Below the pieces are notes generated by a model. It had not been told where the DNA came from. It saw only the letters and a program-made list of their open reading frames with translations, and did not search any database. Made by a program: the position numbers and the translations under genes. A DNA stretch of 64,000 nt, taken from assembly GCF_028283785.1 (NCBI RefSeq), contig NZ_JAPWKB010000002.1, forward strand, positions 186,001 to 250,000, written 5' to 3'. The DNA is from Paraburkholderia sp. Lineage in GTDB: Bacteria; Pseudomonadota; Gammaproteobacteria; Burkholderiales; Burkholderiaceae. Positions 45,963-54,338 of this stretch are shown piece after piece. Numbering within the stretch: the stretch's first letter is position 1; every line of letters starts with the position of its first letter.

Positions 45963-47671
45963 GCATCGCGCGGCTCAGGGGCGGCATCGTCTACGACCCC
46001 GCCAACGGTGTGAATGGCGAACGGCGCGATCTCTATATCCGCGACGGCCGGCTGGTCGCGCAGCGCCCGGATGACGCGCCGCCCGCCGCCGATCGCGACT
46101 ACGACGCGAGCGGGATGATCGTCATGGCCGGCGGCATCGATTTGCACTCGCATATTGGCGGCGGCAAGACCAACCTGTCGCGGCTGCTCTTGCCCGAGGA
46201 CCACCGCGCGGATCCGCTCCGCGATGCCCGCTATGAAGCCGTACAGGATGCGCAGGGCCGTTATCTCCGGCTGCCCTCGTGCGGCGTCTGTACGCCCGGC
46301 ACGCTCGCGACCGGCTACCGTTACGCGGAAATGGGCTACACCGCAGCGTTCGAGCCCGCGATGATCGCGTCGAATGCGCGACATGCGCACCTCGAAATGG
46401 GCGACACGCCGATCATCGATCACGGCGCATACGTGATGCTCGGCAACGACGAACTCTTTCTGCAGATGCTCGCGGCGCGCGATAGTGAAGAACGGTTGCG
46501 CGATTACGTCGGCTGGACGATTCATGCCAGCAAGGCGCTCGGCGTGAAAGTGGTCAATCCGGGCGGCATTTCGGCGTTCAAATTCAATCAGCGCTCGCTC
46601 GATATCGACGAAGCGCACGTGCATTACGGCATCACGCCGCGCGACGTACTGCGCTCGCTGACGCACGCGTTGACCGAGTTGCGCGTGCCGCATCCGTTGC
46701 ATGTGCATGCGAGCAATCTCGGCGTGCCGGGCAATATCGCATCGACCATCGCCACGATGGATGCGGCGGAAGGCCTGCCGATCCATTTGACCCATATCCA
46801 GTTTCATAGCTACGGCACAGAGGGGCAGCGCAAGTTCTCATCGGGCGCGGCGCAAATCGCCGAGGCAGTCAACGCGCGGCCGAACGTGTCGGTCGATGTG
46901 GGACAGATCATCTTCGGACAAACCGTCACGGCATCCGGCGACACGATGATGCAGTTCCGGAACACACCGCTTGCGCAGCCCAGAAAATGGATCGTCGGCG
47001 ATATCGAATGTGACGCGGGTTGCGGGATCGTACCGTTCCGGTATCGCGAACAAAGTTATGTGAATGCGCTGCAATGGATCATCGGGCTCGAAATTTTTCT
47101 GCTGATTGACGATCCGTGGCGCGTATCGATGACCACGGATCATCCGAACGGCGGACCGTTCACCAGTTACCCTCATCTGATCCGGTTGCTGATGGACAAA
47201 ACGTTCCGCGACGAGCAACTGGCAACGTTGCATTCCGACGCGCAAGCCGTCAGCGGACTGGCCGGCATACAACGCGAACTGTCGTTGTACGAGGTGGCGA
47301 TCCTCACGCGCGCCGGTCCGGCGCGCCTGCTCGGATTGACGGATCGCGGGCATCTCGGCGCAGGCGCGGCCGCCGATATCGCCGTGTACCGGGACGATCC
47401 GAATCGCGAAAAAATGTTCACCACACCGGCCTACGTGTTCAAGGATGGCGAACTCGTCGCGCGCGACGGCATGCTCGTCGCCACGCCGACTGGCGGTATC
47501 CACTTCGTTTCGCCGGATTTCGATCGCAGCATCGAAAAAACGGTTCGTGCGTATAGCGATTCGAACCTCGTCGGCAATCCGCTGCATGTGCCGATCAGCA
47601 ACGATGAAATTTGCGCCTGCTGCCGCGGCGGAAAACTGCTGCCCGTGGCTTGCCATTCCGTCCGCGCATGA
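45959..47671 (+). CDS. fhcA: Formyltransferase/hydrolase complex subunit FhcA
   Basis: 570 aa amidohydrolase-fold subunit. GGIDLHSHIGGGKTNLSRLL holds the HxH metal site, with PLHVHASNLGVPGN and MTTDHPNGGPF supplying further ligands. FhcA hydrolyses formyl-methylofuran to formate. It is coupled to fhcB by ATGA and followed 29 bp later by fhcD. Confidence 0.96.
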   Translation: MSIARLRGGIVYDPANGVNGERRDLYIRDGRLVAQRPDDAPPAADRDYDASGMIVMAGGIDLHSHIGGGKTNLSRLLLPEDHRADPLRDARYEAVQDAQGRYLRLPSCGVCTPGTLATGYRYAEMGYTAAFEPAMIASNARHAHLEMGDTPIIDHGAYVMLGNDELFLQMLAARDSEERLRDYVGWTIHASKALGVKVVNPGGISAFKFNQRSLDIDEAHVHYGITPRDVLRSLTHALTELRVPHPLHVHASNLGVPGNIASTIATMDAAEGLPIHLTHIQFHSYGTEGQRKFSSGAAQIAEAVNARPNVSVDVGQIIFGQTVTASGDTMMQFRNTPLAQPRKWIVGDIECDAGCGIVPFRYREQSYVNALQWIIGLEIFLLIDDPWRVSMTTDHPNGGPFTSYPHLIRLLMDKTFRDEQLATLHSDAQAVSGLAGIQRELSLYEVAILTRAGPARLLGLTDRGHLGAGAAADIAVYRDDPNREKMFTTPAYVFKDGELVARDGMLVATPTGGIHFVSPDFDRSIEKTVRAYSDSNLVGNPLHVPISNDEICACCRGGKLLPVACHSVRA

Positions 47672-47700
47672 CAGCGCCCACGCCATGAAAATTTCGCGCC

Positions 47701-48663
47701 ATGAACCCTAGCGAACCGCCGATGCAAATCAACGGCACGGTGATCGACGATACGTTCGCCGAGGCCTTTCCGATGAAAGCGACGCGGCTGCTGATCACCG
47801 CGCACACGCCCGTGTGGGCAAATCACGCTGCATCGTCGATGACCGGGTTCGCGACTTCGGTGATCGGTTGCGGCTGCGAGGCCGGCATCGAACGTATCTT
47901 GAGCGCGGACGAAACACCGGACGGACGGCCCGGCGTGGCCGTGTTGCTGTTTGCGGTGTCGTCGAAAGAACTGGCGAAGCAGATCGAGCGTCGCGTCGGC
48001 CAGTGCGTGCTGACATGCCCGACCACCGCAATCTATGGCGGTATCGACGCGCAGACGAGCCGTGCGCCGCTCTCCGACCGCGCGCGCATGGGCGCAAGCC
48101 TGCGGTTTTTCGGCGACGGCTGGCAGATTTCGAAGATGCTCGGAGAGACGCGCTACTGGCGCGTCCCGGTCATGGACGGCGAGTTTGTTTGCGAAGACAC
48201 TGCGCTGACGGTGAAAGCGGTGGGCGGCGGCAACCTGCTGCTGCTCGCGCGCGACACCGATTCCGCGCTCGCCGTCGCCGAAGCCGCCGCGACCGCGATG
48301 CGCGCGCTGCCGAATGTGATCATGCCGTTTCCGGGCGGTGTCGTGCGCTCAGGATCGAAGATCGGCTCGAAATATGCAGGCGCAACGGCATCGACCAACG
48401 ATGCTTTCTGTCCGACGCTCACCGGGCTGTCGCGCAACAGCGAACTGACTGCGGAGGTGGGTTGCGTGCTGGAAATCGTGATCGACGGATTGACCGGCGA
48501 CGACGTCGGCGCTGCGATGCGAGCCGGTATCGCGGCGGCCACGGCGCGCGGTCATGCAGCGGGCGTGTTGCGCATTTCAGCGGGAAATTACGGCGGCAAA
48601 CTCGGTCCGTATCACTTTCATCTTCGCGATCTTGCCGACGGCGCAAAGCCGGTCCCGACATGA
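47701..48663 (+). CDS. fhcD: Formylmethanofuran:H4MPT formyltransferase subunit FhcD
   Basis: 320 aa. NGTVIDDTFAEAFPMKATRLLIT and MPFPGGVVRSGSKIGSKYAG are typical of Ftr/FhcD, which passes the formyl group between H4MPT and methylofuran. ATG 47722 (MQINGTVIDD) is an equally good start; 47701 adds seven residues. The stop overlaps the fhcC start as ATGA. Confidence 0.96.
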   Translation: MNPSEPPMQINGTVIDDTFAEAFPMKATRLLITAHTPVWANHAASSMTGFATSVIGCGCEAGIERILSADETPDGRPGVAVLLFAVSSKELAKQIERRVGQCVLTCPTTAIYGGIDAQTSRAPLSDRARMGASLRFFGDGWQISKMLGETRYWRVPVMDGEFVCEDTALTVKAVGGGNLLLLARDTDSALAVAEAAATAMRALPNVIMPFPGGVVRSGSKIGSKYAGATASTNDAFCPTLTGLSRNSELTAEVGCVLEIVIDGLTGDDVGAAMRAGIAAATARGHAAGVLRISAGNYGGKLGPYHFHLRDLADGAKPVPT

Positions 48664-49478
48664 GCGCGCTGACATTGACCGTCAGACACACACCGGGTTT
48701 CCGGGTGGACGCGGCGCGCCTGCAACCGGCGGCACTCGCGGCGCTCGATCTCGCCAGCGTCGATCGTATTCTGCTGCCCGCAGGCAACGAAATATGCGCG
48801 CTGGCCGACATCTTCGACGTATCGCGCGACGACAGCGCCGTCCCGGCACTGACCATCGACGGCGACGTGCGATGGCTCGACCATATCGGCGCGCAACTCG
48901 CCGAAGGCAGCATCGTCGTACGCGGATCGTGCGGCGATTACTGCGGGTTCCAGATGTCAGGCGGCACGCTCGACGTCACGGGCAACGCGGGACGCTTTAC
49001 CGGCTGCGAAATGCGCGGCGGGCGGCTCACGGTCAGAGGTGCGAGCGGCGATTTCGTCGCGGGCGCACTGCCCGGCAATATGGAAGGCATGACAGGCGGC
49101 ACGCTGACGGTGCATGGCAACGTCGGCGCCCGGCTTGGCGACAGGATGCGGCGCGGCCTCGTGCTGGTGGGTGGTGATGCCGGTGAATGCGCGGCGTCGC
49201 GCGTTGTTGCCGGCACCATCGGCATCGCGGGACGGGTCGGTCCGAACTACGGATACGGCATGCGGCGCGGCAGCGTGCTGCTGCTGCAACCGCCCGACGA
49301 GATTCCGGTTTCGTTCGCCGAGGGCGGTCGTGGGTTCGGCGTGTTCTGGTCGCTCCTGCTGCGCTCGTTTTCCGCTGAAATCGCGCCCTTTTCGGCCTTG
49401 CGTCGCGATCTGCTGCCGCGCCGCCTTGCGGGCGATCTCGCCGTCGATGGCCGCGGCGAGTTGTTCATCGTCGGCTGA
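48660..49478 (+). CDS. fhcC: Formyltransferase/hydrolase complex subunit FhcC
   Basis: 272 aa. It is a glycine-rich beta-helix like the C-terminus of glutamate synthase: GSCGDYCGFQMSGGTLDV, GCEMRGGRLTVRG, GNMEGMTGGTLTVHG and GPNYGYGMRRG repeat at about 20-residue spacing. It is a structural subunit of the Fhc complex. It is the last gene of fhcBADC and is followed by a long hairpin. Confidence 0.96.
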   Translation: MSALTLTVRHTPGFRVDAARLQPAALAALDLASVDRILLPAGNEICALADIFDVSRDDSAVPALTIDGDVRWLDHIGAQLAEGSIVVRGSCGDYCGFQMSGGTLDVTGNAGRFTGCEMRGGRLTVRGASGDFVAGALPGNMEGMTGGTLTVHGNVGARLGDRMRRGLVLVGGDAGECAASRVVAGTIGIAGRVGPNYGYGMRRGSVLLLQPPDEIPVSFAEGGRGFGVFWSLLLRSFSAEIAPFSALRRDLLPRRLAGDLAVDGRGELFIVG

Positions 49479-49488
49479 GGCGATTCAT

Positions 49489-49534
49489 GCGATCCATGCG
49501 TGTCGTGCATGCATGCGCGAAACGCATGGATCGC
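49489..49534 (+). terminator. Long hairpin downstream of fhcC
   Basis: GCGATCCATGCGT (49489-49501) and ACGCATGGATCGC (49522-49534) form a perfect 13-bp stem with a 20-nt loop that itself contains TGCATGCATGCG. It starts 10 bp after the fhcC stop. It belongs to the GCATGCG family and may end or stabilise the fhc transcript. Confidence 0.65.
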
Positions 49535-49648
49535 GAAAAGCCCCTGGGTAATACCGGATAGCTTGATCGCGTCGACAGGATCAAACAGGAAACCGGTAGT
49601 CCGCGCGGCAACGTGTCATCCGCGTCGGGAAGACACAAGGAGACGAAC

Positions 49649-50212
49649 ATGAATACCGTGCAAACACACCGGGCCGCGTCTCATGTCACCGACGCGCAGC
49701 AGCGTTTCGCGCCATCGCTGATCCTGTTGCACTGGGTGATCGCCCTCGCGATCCTCGCGATGCTCGGCATCGGTCTTTATATGGTCGGATTGCCTAGAGG
49801 TTTGCCGTTCAAGGCCGCGCTGATCAACTTCCACAAGTCGCTTGGAATGACGGTTTTCCTGCTGGTGCTTGTCCGCATTGTGGTGCGCCTGGTCGTCGGT
49901 AGACCCGCCATGCCGCCGATGCGAGCGTGGCAACGCGCCGCCGCGCGCATCACGCAGGTTCTTTTATACGTCGCGATGATTGCGATGCCGCTGACCGGCT
50001 ATCTCGGTTCGTCGTTCAACACCTACGGCACGCGTTTCTGGGGCGTATTGCTGCCCAAGTGGGGATGGGACGATAAAGGGCTGCGCGAACTGTTTTTCGG
50101 CATCCATGAAATTTGCGCATGGATCATGATCGCACTGGTTGCGTTGCACGTGGCGGGCGCGTTGAAGCACCAGTTGATCGATCGCGACGGATTGTTGTCG
50201 AGGATCACATGA
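49649..50212 (+). CDS. Cytochrome b561 family protein
   Basis: 187 aa with four hydrophobic helices. HWVIALAILAMLGIGLYM, INFHKSLGMTVFLLVL and IHEICAWIMIALVALHVAGALKHQLI carry the haem-ligand histidines of bacterial b561. It probably moves electrons at the inner membrane, and PQQ or quinoprotein clusters often contain one. AAGGAG precedes the ATG. The pqqB gene follows 37 bp later, so they may form an operon. Confidence 0.9.
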   Translation: MNTVQTHRAASHVTDAQQRFAPSLILLHWVIALAILAMLGIGLYMVGLPRGLPFKAALINFHKSLGMTVFLLVLVRIVVRLVVGRPAMPPMRAWQRAAARITQVLLYVAMIAMPLTGYLGSSFNTYGTRFWGVLLPKWGWDDKGLRELFFGIHEICAWIMIALVALHVAGALKHQLIDRDGLLSRIT

Positions 50213-50249
50213 TCCCGACCGGCAACGCGGCCAGTTACGGAGAGCGTCG

Positions 50250-51176
50250 ATGAAAATTCGTGTGCTGGGATCGGCGGCGGGCGGCGGTTTTCCGCAGTGG
50301 AACTGCAACTGCCGCAATTGCGACGGCGTCCGGCGCGGCACGCTGAAAGCGACGCCGCGCACGCAGTCGTCGATTGTGGTCAGCGGCAATGGCGAGGACT
50401 GGCTTCTGGTCAACGCGTCGCCGGACATTCTCGCGCAGATCGCCGCGCACCCGGTGCTTCAACCGGCACGGCGCGTGCGGGACAGCGGCATCGCCGCCGT
50501 GCTGACGATCGATGCGCAGATCGACCACGTCACCGGTCTGTTGATGCTGCGCGAGCGCAGTACGCCGCTACCGCTCTACACCACCGACGTCGTCTGGGAC
50601 GATCTGAGCAGCGGATTTCCCGTCACGTCGATCCTGTCGCATTACTGCGGCGTCGAACGTCACGGCGTGCCGCTGAACGGCGAACCGTTTGCGATTTCCG
50701 CATTGAACGGCGTGCAGGTCGAAGCCGTGCCGCTGACGAGCAAGGCACCCCCCTATTCGCCGCATCGTCATGCGCCGCAAAGGGGCGATAACCTCGGCCT
50801 GGTGTTTATCGACCCAGCGTCCGGCACGCGCGCGTTCTACGCGCCCGGACTCGGTGCAATCGAGCCGGACGTGCTTGCTGCGATGAAAAGTGCCGATCTC
50901 CTGCTGATCGACGGCACCTGCTGGACCGACGACGAAATGATCGGGCTCGGCCTGTCGCAGAAAACCGCTGCGGATATGGGGCATCTCGCGCAAACCGGCG
51001 CTGGCGGCATGATCGAAATGCTCGACTCACTGACGCGGCCCGGCGTGCGCAAAGTGCTTATTCACATCAACAATACGAACCCGATTCTCGTCGAGGACGG
51101 GCCCGAGCGACGCATGCTCGCGGAACATGGCATCGAGGTTGCATACGATGGCATGGCATTCGACTTCGGCGCATGA
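50250..51176 (+). CDS. pqqB: PqqB, PQQ biosynthesis MBL-fold hydroxylase
   Basis: 308 aa. KIRVLGSAAGGGFPQWNCNC is the signature opening, with the cysteine pair of PqqB; LTIDAQIDHVTGLL, LIDGTCWTDDEM and LIHINNTNPIL give the modified metallo-beta-lactamase core. It acts on the cross-linked PqqA product. GGAGAG precedes the ATG. pqqC and pqqD do not follow; pqqE does. Confidence 0.97.
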   Translation: MKIRVLGSAAGGGFPQWNCNCRNCDGVRRGTLKATPRTQSSIVVSGNGEDWLLVNASPDILAQIAAHPVLQPARRVRDSGIAAVLTIDAQIDHVTGLLMLRERSTPLPLYTTDVVWDDLSSGFPVTSILSHYCGVERHGVPLNGEPFAISALNGVQVEAVPLTSKAPPYSPHRHAPQRGDNLGLVFIDPASGTRAFYAPGLGAIEPDVLAAMKSADLLLIDGTCWTDDEMIGLGLSQKTAADMGHLAQTGAGGMIEMLDSLTRPGVRKVLIHINNTNPILVEDGPERRMLAEHGIEVAYDGMAFDFGA

Positions 51177-51189
51177 ACAGGCGGCCACC

Positions 51190-52425
51190 GTGAACGATTC
51201 GACACCGATTCCCACTTCCGCAGCGACGCACGGCCGCCCCGACGGGACGCTGCCGACGGTCGCCCCGCCATTGTGGTTACTCGCGGAATTGACGTATCGG
51301 TGTCCGTTGCACTGCGTGTTCTGCTACAACCCGACCAACTACGCCGCGCACAAGAACGAGTTGACCACCGCGCAATGGATCGCGGCGTTGCAACAGGCGC
51401 GCGCACTCGGCGCGGCGCAACTCGGATTTTCAGGCGGAGAACCGCTGCTGCGCGACGACCTCGAAACGCTGGTCGCACACGCGCGGAAACTCGGTTTTTA
51501 CACGAACCTGATCACGTCGGGGATCGGCTTGACCGATACGCGACTCGACGCATTGCAGGCCGCCGGACTCGATCATATCCAGCTCTCGTTTCAGGACTCG
51601 ACGCAGGAACTCAACGACTTTCTCAGCAGCACACGCACATTCGACCTGAAAAAACGCGTTGCGGCATCGATCCGCTCGCATGGCTTTCCGATGGTGCTCA
51701 ATTGCGTGCTGCATCGATACAACCTGCCGCATGTCGACAAGATCATCGACATGGCGCTCGACATGGGCGCTGAATATCTGGAACTCGCGAACACGCAGTA
51801 CTACGGCTGGGCGCATGCGAATCGCGCACAACTGATGCCGACCGCCGATCAGCTGCGTGAAGCGGAATCGGTCGTGAACCAGTACCGTCAGCGCATCGGC
51901 AATCGCTGCACGATCTATTTCGTGGTGCCCGATTACTTCGAAACGCGACCCAAGCGTTGCATGAACGGTTGGGGATCGGTGTTCCTCGGCATCGCACCGG
52001 ATGGCGCGGCGCTGCCGTGTCACACCGCGCGCTCGCTGCCCGGCCTGACCTTTCCGAATGTGATCGATACGCCGCTGCGCGAGATCTGGTACGACAGCGA
52101 CGCATTCAACCGGTTTCGCGGTCATAGCTGGATGAAAGAGCCTTGCCGCAGTTGCGATGAGCGCTTCAACGACCTCGGCGGCTGTCGATGCCAGGCGTAT
52201 CTGCTGACCGGCGACCCCGCGAACGCGGACCCGGTATGCGACAAATCGCCGGAGCATGAACGTGTGATTCAGGTCGTACGCGCCGCCGCCGAACGAACCG
52301 ACGACCGAACCACCGAACACCCGGTGCTGTTTCGCAGCGACGCGAACTCACGTCGCTTCATCGCGCAACCCGGCCAGCCCGCCACCGAAGAACCGCTGCG
52401 GAACGGACCAGGAGTACGCATATGA
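51190..52425 (+). CDS. pqqE: PqqE, radical SAM PqqA cross-linking enzyme
   Basis: 411 aa from GTG 51190, which lies 14 bp after the pqqB stop; ATGs at 51127 and 51148 lie inside pqqB. The radical SAM cluster is CPLHCVFC (YRCPLHCVFCYNPTNY), with GFSGGEPLLRDD, and the C-terminal SPASM cysteines lie in CRSCDERFNDLGGCRCQAYL. It joins Glu and Tyr of PqqA and normally needs PqqD as peptide chaperone. The tail after the last cysteine (about 60 aa) is longer than usual. Its stop is coupled to the response regulator by ATGA. Confidence 0.95.
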   Translation: MNDSTPIPTSAATHGRPDGTLPTVAPPLWLLAELTYRCPLHCVFCYNPTNYAAHKNELTTAQWIAALQQARALGAAQLGFSGGEPLLRDDLETLVAHARKLGFYTNLITSGIGLTDTRLDALQAAGLDHIQLSFQDSTQELNDFLSSTRTFDLKKRVAASIRSHGFPMVLNCVLHRYNLPHVDKIIDMALDMGAEYLELANTQYYGWAHANRAQLMPTADQLREAESVVNQYRQRIGNRCTIYFVVPDYFETRPKRCMNGWGSVFLGIAPDGAALPCHTARSLPGLTFPNVIDTPLREIWYDSDAFNRFRGHSWMKEPCRSCDERFNDLGGCRCQAYLLTGDPANADPVCDKSPEHERVIQVVRAAAERTDDRTTEHPVLFRSDANSRRFIAQPGQPATEEPLRNGPGVRI

Positions 52426-53135
52426 CCACGGCCGATATCTCCGTCCTGCTCGTCGACGATCATGCGGTCGTACGCGAAGGTTATCGTCGCCTGCTCGAAC
52501 TGAGCCCGGATGTGCGCGTCGCGGGCGAAGCCGGCGATGCGGCGCAGGCGTATCAGCGCTTTTGCGCGCTGCAACCCGATGTGGTGGTGATGGATCTCGC
52601 ACTGCCCGGCGCGAGCGGCATCGAAGCGATGCGGCGGATGCTGGCGCGTGAACCCGACGCGCACGTGCTGATTTTCAGCGTTCACGAGGAAACGATTTTC
52701 GTGCGGCGGGCGCTCGATGCGGGCGCGCGCGGCTATGTGACCAAAGCGAGCGCGCCCGATGTTCTGGTCGAAGCGGTGCGCTCGGTGGCGAAGCGGATGT
52801 GCTATCTCAGCCCCGATGTTTCGCAGGCGCTCGCGCTGCGGGCGAGTTTCCAGGAAGGGCCGCCCGGACGGCAACTGTCGGCGCGGGAATTCGAAGTGTT
52901 GAGGCTACTGGTGCAAGGCTATACGTTGCCCAGCATCGCGGAACGGCTTGGCCTCAGCCAGAAAACCGTCGCCAATCACCAGTCGGTGATCCGTCAGAAG
53001 TTCGGTGCGGACAACGGAGTTCAACTCGCGCAGATGGCCAATCGGCTCGGCCTGCATTCTGGCGATTCGGGCACTACGACGCCCAACGAGGGGTTCACAC
53101 CGTTTGGCTCGCTGGGGACGGGAAGCCCGGCGTAG
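52422..53135 (+). CDS. LuxR/NarL-type response regulator
   Basis: 237 aa. The receiver domain has VLLVDDHAVVREGYRR (acidic pair), phosphoacceptor Asp in VVVMDLALPG and Lys in GYVTKASA. The C-terminal LuxR helix-turn-helix is LSAREFEVLRLLVQGYTLPS to LSQKTVANHQSVIRQKF. It is coupled to pqqE and encoded convergently with a histidine kinase, resembling the pairs that control methanol oxidation or PQQ dehydrogenases in other bacteria. Candidate operators lie at 54177-54211 and 57902-57918. Confidence 0.92.
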   Translation: MTTADISVLLVDDHAVVREGYRRLLELSPDVRVAGEAGDAAQAYQRFCALQPDVVVMDLALPGASGIEAMRRMLAREPDAHVLIFSVHEETIFVRRALDAGARGYVTKASAPDVLVEAVRSVAKRMCYLSPDVSQALALRASFQEGPPGRQLSAREFEVLRLLVQGYTLPSIAERLGLSQKTVANHQSVIRQKFGADNGVQLAQMANRLGLHSGDSGTTTPNEGFTPFGSLGTGSPA

Positions 53136-54132
53136 CGGCCGTGCCCAACCTGCGTGTCGGTACGCGCGCGCAGAACAGAAACCCGCGACCGGGCTCGCTT
53201 GCGATGTGAAATTCGCCGCCCAGCGCCTCGACGCGTTCGCGCATTCCGATCAAACCCAAACCCTCGCGCGGCTGCGCCAGATCGACGCCGGGGCCGTCGT
53301 CGGTCATCGTGACGACGATCTCGCCGGGTTCGCCCGACTCGTCGCGCGCCCGCACCAGATAGATTTCGACGCGCGCCTGCCGCGCGAATTTGGAAATGTT
53401 GGTCAGGCCTTCCTGCACCAGACGATACAGCGTGATGTTTTGCGCGTCGGTGAGCGTCGAGAAATCGCCATCCACATTCAGCGCGAAGCTTGCATGCGGC
53501 AAACGCTCACGCCAGCCATCGACGCAATGTTCGAGCGCGCCCGGCAAACCGAACTCGTCGAGTCCGCTCGGACGAAGCCGCCGGATCATCCCGCCGATCG
53601 CCCGATACACATGCTGCGCGCACTGCATCAGCGCAAGCGACAGGCGATGCACTTCCGGCGCATCGCTTGCGGACAGATCGCGAATACGGGCAGCGTCGAG
53701 CGACATCGCATTCAGGTACTGCCCCAACTCATCATGCAATTCGCGCGCGAGGTGCCGCCGCTCATTTTCCTGCGCGTCGATCAGTTGCGTCGCGAGACGG
53801 CGGTTTTCCGCGAGCAGGCGTTCGGCCTGCTGCTCCAGCGCGCGGCGGCGCACTACTTCCCGTTGCGATTCCCGATAACGCCGCCACGCGAACCACGCGA
53901 GGCCGCTGGCCAGCACGCATAAAGTGGGCGGCAACTCGTCGAGCTGAAAACGTTCCGCGCCGCGTGTCACCTGGTACGCGAGTTCGCCGAAGTCGAACGT
54001 GATGCAGGCCGCCGCCGCGCCCAGCGTGGACCCGGCCACGACCAGCAGGTCGCGCAGCACGGTCGGGGGTCTCGCCTGAACATCAGAACCAGTCACGGAA
54101 TCCGGTCGCATTGCGGCACCTGTCGTTCGCAT
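53095..54132 (-). CDS. NarL-partner sensor histidine kinase
   Basis: About 345 aa from ATG 54132; 54111 is an alternative, and the open frame continues to 54336. Two hydrophobic segments (LLVVAGSTLGAAAACITF and LPPTLCVLASGLAWFAW) are followed by a coiled region and a HisKA_3 domain with the phospho-acceptor in ARELHDELGQYLN, then an HATPase domain (MTDDGPGVDL, LGLIGMRERV). There is almost no periplasmic domain. The gene converges on its partner regulator, and their ends overlap by 41 bp. Confidence 0.9.
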   Translation of the reverse strand: MRTTGAAMRPDSVTGSDVQARPPTVLRDLLVVAGSTLGAAAACITFDFGELAYQVTRGAERFQLDELPPTLCVLASGLAWFAWRRYRESQREVVRRRALEQQAERLLAENRRLATQLIDAQENERRHLARELHDELGQYLNAMSLDAARIRDLSASDAPEVHRLSLALMQCAQHVYRAIGGMIRRLRPSGLDEFGLPGALEHCVDGWRERLPHASFALNVDGDFSTLTDAQNITLYRLVQEGLTNISKFARQARVEIYLVRARDESGEPGEIVVTMTDDGPGVDLAQPREGLGLIGMRERVEALGGEFHIASEPGRGFLFCARVPTRRLGTAATPGFPSPASQTV

Positions 54133-54176
54133 CGGTCCGCCAGAATCGCATGCGCGGCGGGAATGAATCGGCGTTT

Positions 54177-54211
54177 GGGAAAGCTTCCCTGTGCGATCGG
54201 GAGAACTTCCC
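54177..54211. promoter_or_regulatory. Paired GGGA-N5-TCCC operators between kinase and TonB receptor
   Basis: GGGAAAGCTTCCC (54177-54189) and GGGAGAACTTCCC (54199-54211) are near-identical imperfect palindromes set 22 bp apart, two helical turns. They lie between the divergent starts of the histidine kinase and TonB receptor genes. A third copy lies at 57904-57916. Confidence 0.6.
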
Positions 54212-54338
54212 GGCTCACTTTCGACTGCCCTGTGCGACGCTATCTCATGCGTCGCATGCGCCACACGCATGCATGACGTACACGCATCCGACGACGATCG
54301 CACCATAACGATAGCGACAGTATCGGCAGGAGACAACG

